A DNA stretch of 64,000 bases from Aliiroseovarius sp. F47248L (GCF_023016085.1 NZ_JALKBF010000001.1:1302001-1366000); one strand, 5' to 3'. Positions 17,311 through 27,675 are shown, counted from the first letter of the stretch. A program made the numbers and translations. Notes: generated by a model from the sequence alone, not told the origin.

Positions 17311-18852
17311 TTAGCCGAACGCATCCGGCATCGATGCTTTCTTGCTTTCCACATAGTCGCGCAGACCTTCGGCGATCCCTGGATCCATACCGGGTTGTTG
17401 GTAATCGGTCAGCAACTTCTGCACCCGTGCCGTGGCAAGCGTTTCGGTGTCACGCGCACCTTCTTCTTCCCATGTTTCAAACGGTTTGTAATCCAGAAGG
17501 TCAGACCGCCAGAACGCGGTTTTGAAGTTGGCTTGTGTATGTGCACATCCCAGATAATGCCCACCCGGTCCGACCTCGCGGATGGCGTCCATAGCTTGTG
17601 CGTTCTCGTCCACGGCAATGCCTTTGGCCAGATGATGCAACGCACCCAACTGGTCGGCATCCATCACGAACTTCTCAAAGCTCGCAACCAGCCCACCTTC
17701 CAGCCAGCCCGCGGCGTGCAACATAAAGTTCACGCCGGACAGAAGCCCCATGTTCAGACTATTGGCGCTTTCATACGCCGCCTGCGCATCGGGCAGTTTC
17801 GATCCGTTGAACGATCCGGCAGACCGATATGGAAGGCCCAGTCGGCGGAACAACTGACCCGCGCCATAGGTTACATGGGCAGCCTCTGGTGTGCCGAATG
17901 TCGGCGCGCCCGAGTTCATGTCGATCGACGATACAAACGTCCCAGCCACGACCGGTGCGCCTTTGCGCACCAGTTGGCTATAAGCCACACCGGCCAGAAC
18001 CTCGGCCAGAACTTGCGTCAGCGTACCGGCCACTGACACCGGCGCCATAGCCCCACCCACGATGAACGGCGAAATGATCGAGGCCTGATTGTTGGCCGCA
18101 AACACCTCCATCGCGCCCATCATGACGTCGTCATATTGCATGGGCGAGTTGATGTTGACCAACGATGTCATCACCGTGTTTTGCTGCACGAAGTCTTTGC
18201 CGAAAAGAATCTCGGACATCTCGACGCTGTCTTGCGCGCGTTCAGGTGCCGTGACCGACCCCATATAAGGCTTGTCGGACAGGGTCATGTGGGCCAGCAA
18301 CATGTCCAGATGACGCTTGTTGACCGCAACATCTGTCGGTTCGCACACAGTGCCTCCGGAATGATGCAACCACTTGGACATATAGGTCAGTTTTACGAAC
18401 TTACGGAAATCCTCCATCGTTGCATAGCGACGACCGTTTTTACCGTCGCGCACGAAAGGTGGGCCATAGACCGGCGCAAGCACCAAGTTGTTTCCGCCAA
18501 TTTCGACGTTCCGTTCGGGATTCCGGGCATGTTGTGTAAAGCTGCTGGGTGCGGTCTTGCACAATTCGCGTGCCAATCCACGTGGAATGCGCACCCGTTC
18601 CCCACTGACATCCGCGCCCGCATCTTTCCAGCGTTCAAGAGCTGCCGGATTTTCGACGAAGTTGACACCAACTTCTTCCAGCACGGTTTCTGCGTTGTAC
18701 TCTATGATCTCTAACGCTTCATCGTTGAGGATCTCAAGGTTGGGAATGTTGCGCGAGATGGTCTTGGCGCATTCAATGCGCACGGCGGTGCGTTCTGCGC
18801 GACGTGCTGCGCCTCCGCCTCCGCGACCACGACGTCTGGGTGCCTCGGTCAT
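17311..18852 (-). CDS. Trimethylamine methyltransferase (MttB) superfamily protein, non-pyrrolysine
   Basis: A 513-aa protein with the MttB fold. An Arg/Gly-rich start (RRRGRGGGGAARR) precedes a domain from about residue 40, with conserved blocks LAPVYGPPFVRDG, GTVCEPTDVAVNKRHLDMLLAHM and GGAMAPVSVAGTLTQVLAEVLAG, and the late GPGGHYLGCAHTQ near the active site. The frame is open throughout, with no in-frame UAG, so it is not a pyrrolysine enzyme. Non-Pyl relatives demethylate quaternary amines such as glycine betaine via a corrinoid protein. No corrinoid protein or reductase gene is nearby. GGAGG lies 8 nt before the ATG at 18852; the open frame continues upstream but without homology. The substrate is unknown. 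Confidence 0.85.
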   Translation of the reverse strand: MTEAPRRRGRGGGGAARRAERTAVRIECAKTISRNIPNLEILNDEALEIIEYNAETVLEEVGVNFVENPAALERWKDAGADVSGERVRIPRGLARELCKTAPSSFTQHARNPERNVEIGGNNLVLAPVYGPPFVRDGKNGRRYATMEDFRKFVKLTYMSKWLHHSGGTVCEPTDVAVNKRHLDMLLAHMTLSDKPYMGSVTAPERAQDSVEMSEILFGKDFVQQNTVMTSLVNINSPMQYDDVMMGAMEVFAANNQASIISPFIVGGAMAPVSVAGTLTQVLAEVLAGVAYSQLVRKGAPVVAGTFVSSIDMNSGAPTFGTPEAAHVTYGAGQLFRRLGLPYRSAGSFNGSKLPDAQAAYESANSLNMGLLSGVNFMLHAAGWLEGGLVASFEKFVMDADQLGALHHLAKGIAVDENAQAMDAIREVGPGGHYLGCAHTQANFKTAFWRSDLLDYKPFETWEEEGARDTETLATARVQKLLTDYQQPGMDPGIAEGLRDYVESKKASMPDAFG

Positions 18853-19038
18853 GGATGTCCTCCAAATTATCCTGTTGAATTGTGAATATCCTGCGCCTTC
18901 GTTCAAATCCGCTCGCAAGCGTCCTTCATGAGGCAAAAACGACATCGGGTGAGAAAAGGCGAAAAAAATGTTAGTCAAGCGTGCGAAGTGCCTGTCGCAG
19001 GACTTGCGTTGCACCGGCCCCTGCCCTAATCGGTTTCC

Positions 19039-20598
19039 ATGACAGATCAGAGCCACGACCGCCTTCTTATCATCGACTTCGGCAGCCAGGTGACGCAGCT
19101 TATCGCGCGACGTCTGCGCGAGTTGAACGTCTATTGTGAAATCCACCCCTACCAGAACGTCACGATGGGTTTCGTGCGCGAGATGGCCCCGAAAGCCGTC
19201 ATTCTGTCTGGTGGCCCCGACAGTGTCACGCGTGAAGGCAGCCCCCGCGCCCCGCAAGAGATCTTCGATTATGGCGTGCCGATTCTGGGCATTTGCTATG
19301 GACAGCAAACGATGATGACGCAGCTTGGCGGCAAGGTGGTCAGTGGCCATGGCACGGCCGAGTTTGGCCGCGCTTACGTCACCCCCGAGGCCAAGCTGGA
19401 TCTTCTGGACGGATGGTTCGAACACGGGGTCGAGCAGGTCTGGATGAGCCACGGCGATCATGTGTCTGAAATTGCACCGGGTTTTCAGGTGTTTGGCACC
19501 TCGCCCAACGCGCCCTTTGCGATTACGGCCGATACGTCGCGACATTTCTATGCTGTGCAATTTCACCCCGAAGTGCACCACACGCCGAAGGGCGCAAAGC
19601 TGTATGAGAACTTCGTTAAGATGGCCGGGTTCAAGGGCGACTGGACCATGGACGCCTATCGCGAAGAAGCGATCCGCGTCATTCGCGAACAGGTGGGTGA
19701 CAAGAAGGTCATTTGCGGGCTGTCCGGCGGTGTCGACAGTTCAGTTGCCGCCGTTCTGATCCACGAGGCGATCGGCGATCAGCTAACATGCGTGTTCGTC
19801 GACCACGGGTTGCTGCGCAAGGGTGAGGCCGAAGAGGTCGTCACCATGTTCCGCGACCACTACAACATGCAACTGATTCATGCCGATGAGCAGGAGCTGT
19901 TTCTCGGCGAGCTGGACGGACAATCCGACCCCGAAACCAAACGCAAGATCATCGGCCGGCTGTTCATCGACGTGTTCCAGAAGCACGCCGATCAGATCGA
20001 GGGAGCCGAGTTTCTGGCCCAGGGTACACTGTATCCGGACGTGATCGAAAGCGTCAGTTTCTCGGGTGGGCCGTCGGTCACGATCAAGTCGCATCATAAT
20101 GTCGGTGGCCTACCTGAAAAGATGGGCCTGAAGCTGGTTGAACCGCTACGCGAGTTGTTCAAGGACGAAGTGCGCGCCTTGGGTCGCGAACTGGGCCTGC
20201 CCGACCATTTCATCGGGCGCCACCCCTTCCCCGGACCCGGTTTGGCAATCCGCTGCCCCGGAGAGATCACCCGCGCCAAGCTTGATATTCTTCGCGAGGC
20301 TGACGCAGTCTATATCGACCAGATCCGTAAACACGGGCTCTATGACGAAATCTGGCAAGCCTTTGTGGCGATCCTACCTGTCCGCACAGTGGGCGTGATG
20401 GGCGACGGGCGCACCTATGATTATGCCTGCGCGCTACGTGCTGTGACATCCGTCGATGGGATGACGGCGGATTACTACCCGTTCAGCCATGATTTCCTTG
20501 GCGAAACCGCCACGCGCATCATCAACGAGGTGAAAGGTATAAACCGCGTCACCTATGACGTGACCTCGAAACCACCGGGTACAATCGAGTGGGAATAG
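19039..20598 (+). CDS. guaA: GMP synthase (glutamine-hydrolysing)
   Basis: Converts XMP to GMP using glutamine and ATP. Length 519 aa. The N-terminal class I glutamine amidotransferase domain has nucleophile Cys86 in GICYGQQ and His/Glu in QFHPEVHHT. The ATP-pyrophosphatase domain has the PP-loop [14 protein letters not shown] near residue 230. The C-terminal dimerisation domain ends [12 protein letters not shown], the universal GuaA terminus. It is divergent from the mttB-family gene (186-bp gap) and followed by an unrelated methyltransferase. Confidence 0.98.
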   Translation: MTDQSHDRLLIIDFGSQVTQLIARRLRELNVYCEIHPYQNVTMGFVREMAPKAVILSGGPDSVTREGSPRAPQEIFDYGVPILGICYGQQTMMTQLGGKVVSGHGTAEFGRAYVTPEAKLDLLDGWFEHGVEQVWMSHGDHVSEIAPGFQVFGTSPNAPFAITADTSRHFYAVQFHPEVHHTPKGAKLYENFVKMAGFKGDWTMDAYREEAIRVIREQVGDKKVICGLSGGVDSSVAAVLIHEAIGDQLTCVFVDHGLLRKGEAEEVVTMFRDHYNMQLIHADEQELFLGELDGQSDPETKRKIIGRLFIDVFQKHADQIEGAEFLAQGTLYPDVIESVSFSGGPSVTIKSHHNVGGLPEKMGLKLVEPLRELFKDEVRALGRELGLPDHFIGRHPFPGPGLAIRCPGEITRAKLDILREADAVYIDQIRKHGLYDEIWQAFVAILPVRTVGVMGDGRTYDYACALRAVTSVDGMTADYYPFSHDFLGETATRIINEVKGINRVTYDVTSKPPGTIEWE

Positions 20599-20733
20599 CC
20601 GCTCCTCCGCGCTTTCTATCGGCAAATTTAACCGTGCGTGGTGCATTTGCATCTTAGGGTAGTGTTATACTTGATTAACACGCCTGATAGGTGTTGACTG
20701 CTGCGAGGGTTCGGCCATCGTGGGAATGTGCAC

Positions 20734-21657
20734 ATGAAAGAAAACTTGCAGAGGGCCATCACCTTCTTCACTTCGCATTTGCGGTTTCGCCCTGTCCTAA
20801 TCGCGCTGCAGAAATGCTATCATTTCCCGCCTGTGCGCCGTGTCGCGCGATTTTTCGATCCGAATTACATCAGAAAAATCAGACCGTTCCGATATCAACC
20901 CTCCTTGGCGCATATTGATTGGCAGGGCACCCGATTGTTGGTGGACGTCAACGACCATATTGGATTTCAGACCTTTATACGAAACGAACCGTTTGAAATG
21001 GCGGTCTATGCGATTGCCCAAAAGCTGGACCTGTCACGCGGCGACGTCATTCTGGATATCGGCGCCAACATCGGGACTGCCAGCATCCCTATTTGCCGCG
21101 AGCGTGGTTGTGAGCTTGCGGCGGTTGAAGCGTCGAAAGATACGGCGGCACAGCTTCTCAGAAATATCTCGCTAAACGGTGTAAAAGCCCATGTGGATGT
21201 CATCGCTCTCAGCTCTGAAACAGGAGATGACGGCTTTCTGAAATTGCATCTGCACGACGGGAACCGGGGGGCGAACTCGCTTCAGGAAGACTGGGCGGTA
21301 TCGGTTGTCGACAACTTATTCGAATGGGTACCTAGTCAATCGCTTGACGACTACATCGCACGGTCGCCATTCGCTGACCGGATCAGTCTGATCAAGATTG
21401 ATGTCGAAGGCGCTGAGTTGGATGTCCTGCGCAGCGGAGGTATCTTTCTGTCTCACAACACCGCGCCAATCCTTATGGAGTACCGAATAGACGCGAATGA
21501 AAAGACACGGGCGATGCTGCACCAAGTTCTGGATGATCTACACGATTCCTATGAGGTTCATGCATTGGACGAGGATGGAAACAAACAACCCTTTGATCGC
21601 AACACTGCTTATTCAAACGTGTTTTTTGAACGGCGAAAGCAGAATGTAACTGTCTGA
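20734..21657 (+). CDS. FkbM family methyltransferase
   Basis: A 307-aa protein. The SAM-dependent methyltransferase domain spans about residues 95-260: the SAM-binding motif I is VILDIGANIGTASIPI, and the FkbM-specific segment LIKIDVEGAELDVLRSG lies near 220. The N-terminal about 90 residues hold an aromatic/basic region. Family members methylate sugar or polyketide hydroxyls; the substrate here is not deducible. The ATG at 20734 has GGGA 8 nt upstream (a GTG two codons earlier is also in frame). It stands alone after guaA with a 135-bp gap. Confidence 0.85.
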   Translation: MKENLQRAITFFTSHLRFRPVLIALQKCYHFPPVRRVARFFDPNYIRKIRPFRYQPSLAHIDWQGTRLLVDVNDHIGFQTFIRNEPFEMAVYAIAQKLDLSRGDVILDIGANIGTASIPICRERGCELAAVEASKDTAAQLLRNISLNGVKAHVDVIALSSETGDDGFLKLHLHDGNRGANSLQEDWAVSVVDNLFEWVPSQSLDDYIARSPFADRISLIKIDVEGAELDVLRSGGIFLSHNTAPILMEYRIDANEKTRAMLHQVLDDLHDSYEVHALDEDGNKQPFDRNTAYSNVFFERRKQNVTV

Positions 21658-21701
21658 TTGTTTTGGCTTTCAAAACCGAAAGTGTCTGTTAACGTGCCGC
21701 C

Positions 21702-21986
21702 ATGACAAAGATCCGATTGACCGGCTACATTGATGTTCCTGCGGCCCGTCTTGCGATGGTGCAAGCCGCCCTTCCCACCCATATCGCCCTGACGAGGGAT
21801 GAGGTAGGCTGTCTTGAGTTCGACGTCACAGAAGACGAAACCCATCCGGGCCGTTATCTTGTTTCTGAATTGTTTGCTTCGCGCGCTGATTTTGACGCCC
21901 ATCAGGCACGCTCGACTGACAGCCCATGGGCTGCAGTCACAGCGGGCATTCCGCGACATTACACCATAGAAGAGGTTTCGGCGTGA
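21702..21986 (+). CDS. Antibiotic biosynthesis monooxygenase (ABM) domain protein
   Basis: A 94-aa single-domain ferredoxin-like protein of the ABM/YgiN type. The strand-helix pattern starts TKIRLTGYIDVP and continues with ALPTHIALTRDEVGCLEFDVTEDETHPGRYLVSELFASRADFDAHQ, the typical core. Relatives act as quinol monooxygenases or small dimeric detoxifying enzymes. Its stop overlaps the GTG start of the EamA transporter by 4 bp (GTGA), so the two are coupled; the pair may handle the same small molecule, but this is inference. Confidence 0.8.
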   Translation: MTKIRLTGYIDVPAARLAMVQAALPTHIALTRDEVGCLEFDVTEDETHPGRYLVSELFASRADFDAHQARSTDSPWAAVTAGIPRHYTIEEVSA

Positions 21987-22852
21987 CACCCACCTTGCGG
22001 GCTGCGCTCTGGATGACCGGCGCAATTGCCTCGTTCTCGGCGATGGCCATAGCGGGTCGCGCGGTCAGTCACCAGCTCGATACGTTCGAGCTTATGCTCT
22101 ATCGGTCCTGTGTTGGCTTGATCATCGTCCTGTGTATTCTGTTTGTTCATAAACGTCATGACGAAATTACGACGGTCAACGCTCCGCTGCACCTTGTGCG
22201 CAACCTTGCCCATTTCGCAGGACAAAATCTGTGGTTTTTTGCGTTGACAGCTATCCCACTGGCCCAAGTCTTTGCATTGGAATTCACATCGCCTCTCTGG
22301 GTGGCTGCACTATCGCCACTGGTGTTAGGCGAAAGGCTGACGATGACACGGACGATGAGCGCCGCAGTTGGCTTTGTGGGCATTCTGATCATCGCACAAC
22401 CCTTCTCGGGCACAGGGATATCGACGGGGCTTGGTGCGGCAGCGTTGTCTGCAGTGTGTTTCGCCTTTACGGCGATGTTCACGCGGCGTTTGACCCGCAC
22501 TGAAACGACATTGGCGATCCTGCTTTGGCTGACGGCGACGCAGTTGCTATTCGGTTTGATTGCGGCGGGATATGATGCGGACATCACCTTGCCCAGTCTG
22601 GTCACAGCACCGTGGTTGGTTCTGATCGGCTGTGCGGGTCTTCTGGCTCATGCCTGCCTGACCACAGCCCTTTCATTGGCCCCCGCTTCTGTTGTGATCC
22701 CAATCGACTTTACTCGACTGCCTCTGATTGCCCTGATCGGCGCCCTGTTTTATGACGAACCAATCGGCATCGCACTCGTGCTTGGGGCGAGTCTGATTGT
22801 CATCGCAAACCTTGTTAACATTCGTGCAGAAGCAGCGAACAGCGCAAGCTAA
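21983..22852 (+). CDS. DMT-superfamily (EamA) transporter
   Basis: An inner-membrane protein of 289 aa with about ten hydrophobic segments arranged as two EamA repeats (about 8-135 and 145-285), typical of drug/metabolite exporters (RhaT/EamA). Characteristic pieces are LHLVRNLAHFAGQNLWFFALTAIPLAQVFALEFTSPLWVAALSPLVLGERLT, in which the first repeat ends. The GTG start overlaps the upstream TGA; an upstream in-frame start would lie inside the monooxygenase gene. The substrate is unknown. Confidence 0.85.
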   Translation: MTPTLRAALWMTGAIASFSAMAIAGRAVSHQLDTFELMLYRSCVGLIIVLCILFVHKRHDEITTVNAPLHLVRNLAHFAGQNLWFFALTAIPLAQVFALEFTSPLWVAALSPLVLGERLTMTRTMSAAVGFVGILIIAQPFSGTGISTGLGAAALSAVCFAFTAMFTRRLTRTETTLAILLWLTATQLLFGLIAAGYDADITLPSLVTAPWLVLIGCAGLLAHACLTTALSLAPASVVIPIDFTRLPLIALIGALFYDEPIGIALVLGASLIVIANLVNIRAEAANSAS

Positions 22853-22972
22853 ATTCCACTGCACAACCTATGCACTAGAGCGTCGCAGCTAAATTTTGGT
22901 GCAAAATCGTGTCCTTTCCACATCGTTTGTTCGGATAAAAATGGCGCTGAGTTATCTGACCCAAGGTAACGA

Positions 22973-22986
22973 TTGACCAATATCAA
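22973..22986 (+). promoter_or_regulatory. FNR/Dnr-type box
   Basis: TTGAC, 4 bp, ATCAA: one mismatch from the TTGAT-N4-ATCAA consensus. Its centre is about 76 bp before the ATG of the outer membrane protein gene. That fits class II activation with a short leader, although I cannot pick a confident -10 element. Confidence 0.5.
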
Positions 22987-23055
22987 GTGCGACAAATAGC
23001 CTTGTCTTAATGTAACCCATCCAATTCGGACAGTTTGTGGTTCACGGGAGGAATG

Positions 23056-24114
23056 ATGAACAAACTTACACTCACAACGGCTGCGCTTTTCACCGCTGCA
23101 GCAACCACCGCGCAGGCGGGTATCGACAGGTCTGACCAAGACATCTCGATCTTGTTTGAGGAAGGCAACTACCTGTCTTTCTCATATGCGAATGTCAGCC
23201 CGACGATCGAAGGTGTCGGCGCCGGCGTTTTCCCGATCAGCCAATCAGCTGTCGATTTCTCGATGTTCTCGCTTGGGTACAAAACCCAGCTGAGCGACAA
23301 CCTGAGCCTCGCGCTGATTTGGGACCAACCCTATGGCGCAAGCATCGAATATATTGATGCACCTCTTGCACCCGGCATGGCTGAAGTCAAAAGCTCTGCC
23401 CTGACAGGTATTCTGCGCTATGAAATGGGCAACGGGTTCTCGGTTCACGGTGGTGTGCGCGCCCAGAAAGTCTCGGGCGAAATCATTTCAAGCCTTGGCG
23501 CCCTGAGTGCCGAAAGTGGCAATGAATGGGGTGGTCTGGTTGGTGTGGCTTATGAAAAGCCAGAAATCGCATTGCGGGTCGCCCTGACCTATTTCACTTC
23601 GGTTGACCACACACTGACTGGTTTCCGCGCCACACCGTTTGGTGTGGACGCCGTGACCGGTTCCGTGACCATGCCAGAAGCCTTCAACCTTGATTTCCAG
23701 ACAGGTATTGCCGAAAACACGCTTGTTTTCGGTTCGATCCGCCATGCAAAATGGGATGGTATCTCACTTGATACAACTGGCCCGGCCTTTGGCGACGCCA
23801 ACTGGGTAAACTTTGTCGAAGACATCACCTCGTACGAGCTGGGCATCGGTCGCCGCCTGAACGACAACTGGTCTGTTTCGCTTTCGCTGGGATATGAAGG
23901 TGGGGCCGACACCGGAACGACGTTCCTGGCCCCGGCTGGCGCTTCGAAATCTATTGCCGTTGGAGCGAAATACACCCAAGGCAACTATGATATCTCGGCT
24001 GGTGTTCAGTACACCAAGTTTGACAGCAAAACCGTTACATCGGGTGGTCTGCCCGTTGTATATGACGGCGGCAGCGCCGTCGCCATCGGCGTGAAAATGG
24101 GCCTGCGCTTCTAA
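23056..24114 (+). CDS. OmpP1/FadL-family outer membrane transporter
   Basis: A 352-aa outer membrane beta-barrel protein. It has a signal peptide (to about residue 20, TAQAG) and alternating amphipathic strands throughout, ending in an aromatic C-terminus (VKMGLRF) as needed for Bam insertion. Motifs such as NLSLALIWDQPYGASIEY and RLNDNWSVSLSLGYEGG resemble FadL/TodX hydrophobic-compound channels. GGGAGG precedes two adjacent ATGs; I take the second for spacing. An FNR-like box upstream suggests oxygen-responsive expression. A terminator follows. The exact substrate is unknown. Confidence 0.8.
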   Translation: MNKLTLTTAALFTAAATTAQAGIDRSDQDISILFEEGNYLSFSYANVSPTIEGVGAGVFPISQSAVDFSMFSLGYKTQLSDNLSLALIWDQPYGASIEYIDAPLAPGMAEVKSSALTGILRYEMGNGFSVHGGVRAQKVSGEIISSLGALSAESGNEWGGLVGVAYEKPEIALRVALTYFTSVDHTLTGFRATPFGVDAVTGSVTMPEAFNLDFQTGIAENTLVFGSIRHAKWDGISLDTTGPAFGDANWVNFVEDITSYELGIGRRLNDNWSVSLSLGYEGGADTGTTFLAPAGASKSIAVGAKYTQGNYDISAGVQYTKFDSKTVTSGGLPVVYDGGSAVAIGVKMGLRF

Positions 24115-24143
24115 GCAACCTGTTGAGCTATGAAACACTGAAT

Positions 24144-24172
24144 GCCCCGTGCCCACAGCGCGGGGCGTTTTT
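24144..24172 (+). terminator. Terminator after the FadL-like gene
   Basis: GCCCCG (24144-24149) pairs with CGGGGC (24161-24166) and is followed by GTTTTT. It starts 30 bp after the stop codon. Confidence 0.75.
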
Positions 24173-24259
24173 CATTTTCTCTTTCCGTCCCAACCTGATG
24201 CGAACCATTTGACCCGCCCGGCTTCGCCCCTTACCAAGGTGCAAAATGGTGGACGCAAG

Positions 24260-25120
24260 ATGCTGTATCAAAACGCACAAGAATGGTTGAACGCCCCGCA
24301 CAAACGGGTGCTGTTCTTTGGAATGTCCGGGTTGGGCAAGACCTATCTTTCGACCATGCTGCGCGAACAGGGTGATTGGTTTCACTATTCCATAGATTAC
24401 CGGATCGGCACCCGGTACATGGACGAGTTCATCACCGACAATCTGAAAATCGAGGCGATGAAGGTTCCGTTCTTGCGCGAACTTTTGCTGTCGGATTCGA
24501 TCCGCATTGCCCCAAAGATCCGGTTCGATCACCTGACCCCCGTTGCGACCTATCTAGGAAAACCAGGCGCACCCGCCAAGGGCGGTGTGCCGATCGAAGA
24601 ATATCGCAGACGGCAAGATCAGTTCCGAACTGCCGAGATCGCTGCCTTGATGGACACAGGTCATTTCATTGACCGTGCCGAGAACATCTATGGCTATCCT
24701 CATTTCATTTGCGACAGCGGCGGCTCCATTTGCGAATGGATTGACCCGGCCTTGTGTGAAAACGATCCATTGATTGCCGAACTCAGCCAGCACTGCCTTC
24801 TGGTCTGGCTTCGGGGTGACGAGGCTCATACCCAACGATTGGTCGAACGCTTTGACCGCGCTCCAAAACCGATGGCCTATCAACCGGAATTTCTGGCACG
24901 AGTGTGGGAAGATTACTTGTTGAAAAACAGCCTTAAAGCCGATGATGTTGAACCGGATGACTTTATCCGCTGGACCTATGCACAGGCGTTGGCACATCGC
25001 CAACCGCTTTATGAACATATGGCGCGCTATGGTGTGTCGCTCTGCGCCCATGAAGTTGCCGCGATTAAAACACCGGATGATTTCACGGCAATGATCGCCA
25101 CAGCGATTGACGCCGCCTGA
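24260..25120 (+). CDS. P-loop ATPase/kinase-like protein
   Basis: A 286-aa protein. The Walker A motif GMSGLGKT is at residues 21-28, and a hydrophobic strand precedes it (KRVLFF). Further on are [15 protein letters not shown] and LLVWLRGDE, compatible with a nucleotide-kinase-like P-loop fold. I recognise it as a conserved ATPase of Rhodobacterales without a known role. The start at 24260 is preceded by GGTGGA. An upstream in-frame start at 24149 would lie inside the terminator of the preceding gene. It is 46 bp upstream of metA. Confidence 0.7.
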   Translation: MLYQNAQEWLNAPHKRVLFFGMSGLGKTYLSTMLREQGDWFHYSIDYRIGTRYMDEFITDNLKIEAMKVPFLRELLLSDSIRIAPKIRFDHLTPVATYLGKPGAPAKGGVPIEEYRRRQDQFRTAEIAALMDTGHFIDRAENIYGYPHFICDSGGSICEWIDPALCENDPLIAELSQHCLLVWLRGDEAHTQRLVERFDRAPKPMAYQPEFLARVWEDYLLKNSLKADDVEPDDFIRWTYAQALAHRQPLYEHMARYGVSLCAHEVAAIKTPDDFTAMIATAIDAA

Positions 25121-25166
25121 TCAGCCTCTATCTGACAGTTCACCCCACAATCCAAGGACATGTGAC

Positions 25167-26105
25167 ATGCCGATCAAGATACCCTCCACCCTTCCCGCAG
25201 CAAACGTGCTGAAGGACGAGGGCGTGATGGTCATGTCTGTGGATCAGGCCGACAAGCAAGATATTCGGCCCATGCGCATTGCGATTTTGAACCTGATGCC
25301 CAAGAAGATCGAGACCGAGACGCAGTTTGCGCGCCTCATCGGGGCTCACCCGCTGCAGATCGAACTGACTTTGCTGCGTCCGTCCGAGCATACCTCGAAA
25401 ACCACCAGTCAGGCGCATATCGGCGCGTTCTACCAACCGTGGGAGGACGTGCGCGATCAGAAGTTTGACGGGTTGATCATCACCGGCGCGCCGATTGAAC
25501 ATATGCCGTTCGAGGACGTCACCTATTGGGACGAGATCAGCCAGATATTTGACTGGACCCAGACCAACGTGCATTCGACATTCGGGGTGTGCTGGGGTGG
25601 GATGGCGATGATCTATCACTTCCACAAAGTGAAAAAGCACATTCTGGATGCCAAGGCCTTCGGATGTTTCCCACAAAAGAACCGCGATCCAGCATCGCCC
25701 TATCTGCGCGGGTTTTCCGATACTTGCGTGGTTCCGGTCAGCCGCTGGACCGAGATGCGGCAAGACGAGATTGATGCGGCAGACGGGTTGACCACTCTGT
25801 TGGGGTCGGACGAGGTGGGGCCTTGTCTGGTTGAAGACACCGCCCATCGTGCGCTCTATATCTTCAATCATTTCGAATATGACACGGGCACCTTGAAAGG
25901 CGAATATGACCGTGATGTCGCGAAGGGCGCTCCGATCAACGTGCCGATCAACTACTATCCCGGTAACGATCCAACCAAGCGGCCCGAGAACCGGTGGCGC
26001 AGTCATGCCCATCTGCTTTACGCCAACTGGATCAGCGAAATGTATCTGACGACGCCGTTCGACATCGACCAGATCGGCGAAAGCAAAGAGGACCGCCGCA
26101 ACTGA
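25167..26105 (+). CDS. metA: Homoserine O-acyltransferase MetA, predicted acetyl-CoA-specific
   Basis: Activates homoserine for methionine synthesis. The 312-aa protein has the MetA-type amidotransferase-like fold: nucleophile Cys142 in GVCWGGMA, and the His-x-Glu pair in FNHFEYDTG. Known work on the family shows that residue 111 sets acyl specificity: Gly gives succinyl-CoA (E. coli), Glu gives acetyl-CoA (Bacillus cereus). Here the segment reads [10 protein letters not shown] with Glu at residue 111, so O-acetylhomoserine is the expected product despite the common name succinyltransferase. The start follows AAGGA. No SAM-II-like element fits in the 46-bp gap upstream. Confidence 0.93.
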   Translation: MPIKIPSTLPAANVLKDEGVMVMSVDQADKQDIRPMRIAILNLMPKKIETETQFARLIGAHPLQIELTLLRPSEHTSKTTSQAHIGAFYQPWEDVRDQKFDGLIITGAPIEHMPFEDVTYWDEISQIFDWTQTNVHSTFGVCWGGMAMIYHFHKVKKHILDAKAFGCFPQKNRDPASPYLRGFSDTCVVPVSRWTEMRQDEIDAADGLTTLLGSDEVGPCLVEDTAHRALYIFNHFEYDTGTLKGEYDRDVAKGAPINVPINYYPGNDPTKRPENRWRSHAHLLYANWISEMYLTTPFDIDQIGESKEDRRN

Positions 26106-26179
26106 CCCGACTGATGCAGTGTTCCAATTGCCAACCCGCAGCCTTCACCCCATAATGGCGTGAAATCAGGAGTTTGCGT

Positions 26180-27049
26180 ATGTCTTTGCCGTTCGATGGT
26201 GCCATCTCGAAATTCTTTCAAGAGACCGCGCCAGATGCGGTCCGCGAGGCGATCCAAGACGGTCGCAAGAAGGATATTCTGTCCGACAGCTATCCCTATG
26301 ACGCCCGCATCGACAAGGATATCTATGAAGCCGAGATTGAAGCTCTGCAGCTTGAACTGGTAAAGTTACAGGCCGATGTGAAAGCCACCGGCAAACGCGT
26401 GGTCGTCATCTTCGAAGGACGCGATGCGGCGGGCAAAGGCGGCACCATCAAACGGTTTCGCGAAAACCTGAACCCGCGTGTCGCGCGAGTGGTGGCCTTG
26501 TCCAAACCGTCGGACCGCGAGGCAGGCGAGTGGTATTTTCAACGCTATGTCAAACATTTACCGACCGAAGGTGAGATAGCATTATTCGACCGCTCGTGGT
26601 ACAATCGTGCGGTGGTTGAGAAGGTGTTCGACTTCTGCACTGACCGCGAGCGCGAGGCCTTCTTCCGCCAACTGCCCGAGTTCGAAGATATGCTGGTCGA
26701 CGAAGGCATCCATTTCGTCAAGCTCTGGCTGAATGTGGGACGAGCCGAACAATTGCGCCGATTCCTTGCCCGCGAAAAAGATCCTCTGAAACAGTGGAAG
26801 CTCAGTTGGATTGACGTGGAAGGGTTAAACCGTTGGGATGCCTATACCGACGCGATCAAGGAAACCTTTGATCGCACCCACAACACGCGCGCACCGTGGA
26901 CCATTGTGCGGTCAGACGACAAGAAACGCGCGCGCCTTGCCGCCATTCGCGCCGTCCTTCAAGGCCTTGATTACGCCGGAAAAGATGAGAACGTCGCCCA
27001 TGCGCCTGACGGCACTATCTGTGGCGGTCCAGAGGTTTGGGATGGCTAA
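26180..27049 (+). CDS. ppk2: Polyphosphate kinase 2 (PPK2)
   Basis: Transfers phosphate between polyphosphate and nucleoside diphosphates, usually to make GTP/ATP. 289 aa with the PPK2 core: Walker [10 protein letters not shown] (near residue 78), RWYFQRY-type segment ([12 protein letters not shown]), lid/Walker [13 protein letters not shown], and KLWLNV followed by [22 protein letters not shown] lies 7 nt before the ATG. The 3' end overlaps the TetR gene by 8 bp. It is a class I-like single-domain enzyme. Confidence 0.92.
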   Translation: MSLPFDGAISKFFQETAPDAVREAIQDGRKKDILSDSYPYDARIDKDIYEAEIEALQLELVKLQADVKATGKRVVVIFEGRDAAGKGGTIKRFRENLNPRVARVVALSKPSDREAGEWYFQRYVKHLPTEGEIALFDRSWYNRAVVEKVFDFCTDREREAFFRQLPEFEDMLVDEGIHFVKLWLNVGRAEQLRRFLAREKDPLKQWKLSWIDVEGLNRWDAYTDAIKETFDRTHNTRAPWTIVRSDDKKRARLAAIRAVLQGLDYAGKDENVAHAPDGTICGGPEVWDG

Positions 27050-27659
27050 GCGCGGCTATCATCATGGCAACTTGCGGCAGGCGCTGGTCGATGCGGCGCT
27101 TGAGCTGATCGAGGCGAAAGGCCCGACCGGCTTTACCTTGTCGGAAGCCGCCAAGCAGGCGGGTGTGACACCTGCCGCCGTATATCGCCACTTTGCCGGT
27201 CGTGAAGACCTGATTGCCGAAGCCGCGCGTCAAGGTTATGAGATTTTTGCCGATCTGATGGTCTATGCCTATGACAAGGGGCAGCCCTCTGCACTGGCCA
27301 GTTTCGAAGCAACCGGACGCGCCTATCTGGCCTTTGCGCGCAAGTATCCCGGCCATTACATCTCGATGTTCGAAAGCGGGATTTCAACCAACCATTCTTC
27401 AGATCTGGCCCGTGTCGCAGGGCGCGCGATGGGAGTTCTGGAAAAAGCCGCGGAAAAGTTGGCAGAAAACATTCCTGAGGACAAACGCCCCCCGTCGCGA
27501 ATGGTCAGCGCGCATATCTGGGCAATGAGCCATGGGGTTGTCGAATTGTTTGGGCGCGGCAGTCCGGGTCAGAAAAGTCCTTTTCCGCCCGAAGAATTGT
27601 TGGAAAGCGGGATCGGGATCTATCTGCGCGGACTTGGGTTGATCCGTCCTGACGGCTGA
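27042..27659 (+). CDS. TetR/AcrR family regulator
   Basis: A 205-aa repressor-type protein. The N-terminal TetR helix-turn-helix covers about residues 8-55 ([47 protein letters not shown]). The C-terminal helical ligand domain resembles the TetR_C_33-type region ([18 protein letters not shown]). It overlaps the end of ppk2 by 8 bp, so it may be coexpressed with it. It converges on sufS with a 16-bp gap. The target is unknown. Longer in-frame starts overlap ppk2 extensively and are unlikely. Confidence 0.88.
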   Translation: MAKRGYHHGNLRQALVDAALELIEAKGPTGFTLSEAAKQAGVTPAAVYRHFAGREDLIAEAARQGYEIFADLMVYAYDKGQPSALASFEATGRAYLAFARKYPGHYISMFESGISTNHSSDLARVAGRAMGVLEKAAEKLAENIPEDKRPPSRMVSAHIWAMSHGVVELFGRGSPGQKSPFPPEELLESGIGIYLRGLGLIRPDG

Positions 27660-27675
27660 CGTGGGTCAACTGAGG

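Noticed and set aside
18853..19581. N-terminal extension of the MttB-family protein to 756 residues
   Set aside because: The extension has no homology, overlaps the guaA gene antisense, and a perfect GGAGG precedes the start at 18852.
24149..24259. Upstream start of the P-loop protein
   Set aside because: It would begin within the terminator hairpin of the preceding porin gene.
25121..25166. SAM-II riboswitch in front of metA
   Set aside because: The gap is only 46 bp and none of the conserved SAM-II pseudoknot sequence is visible.
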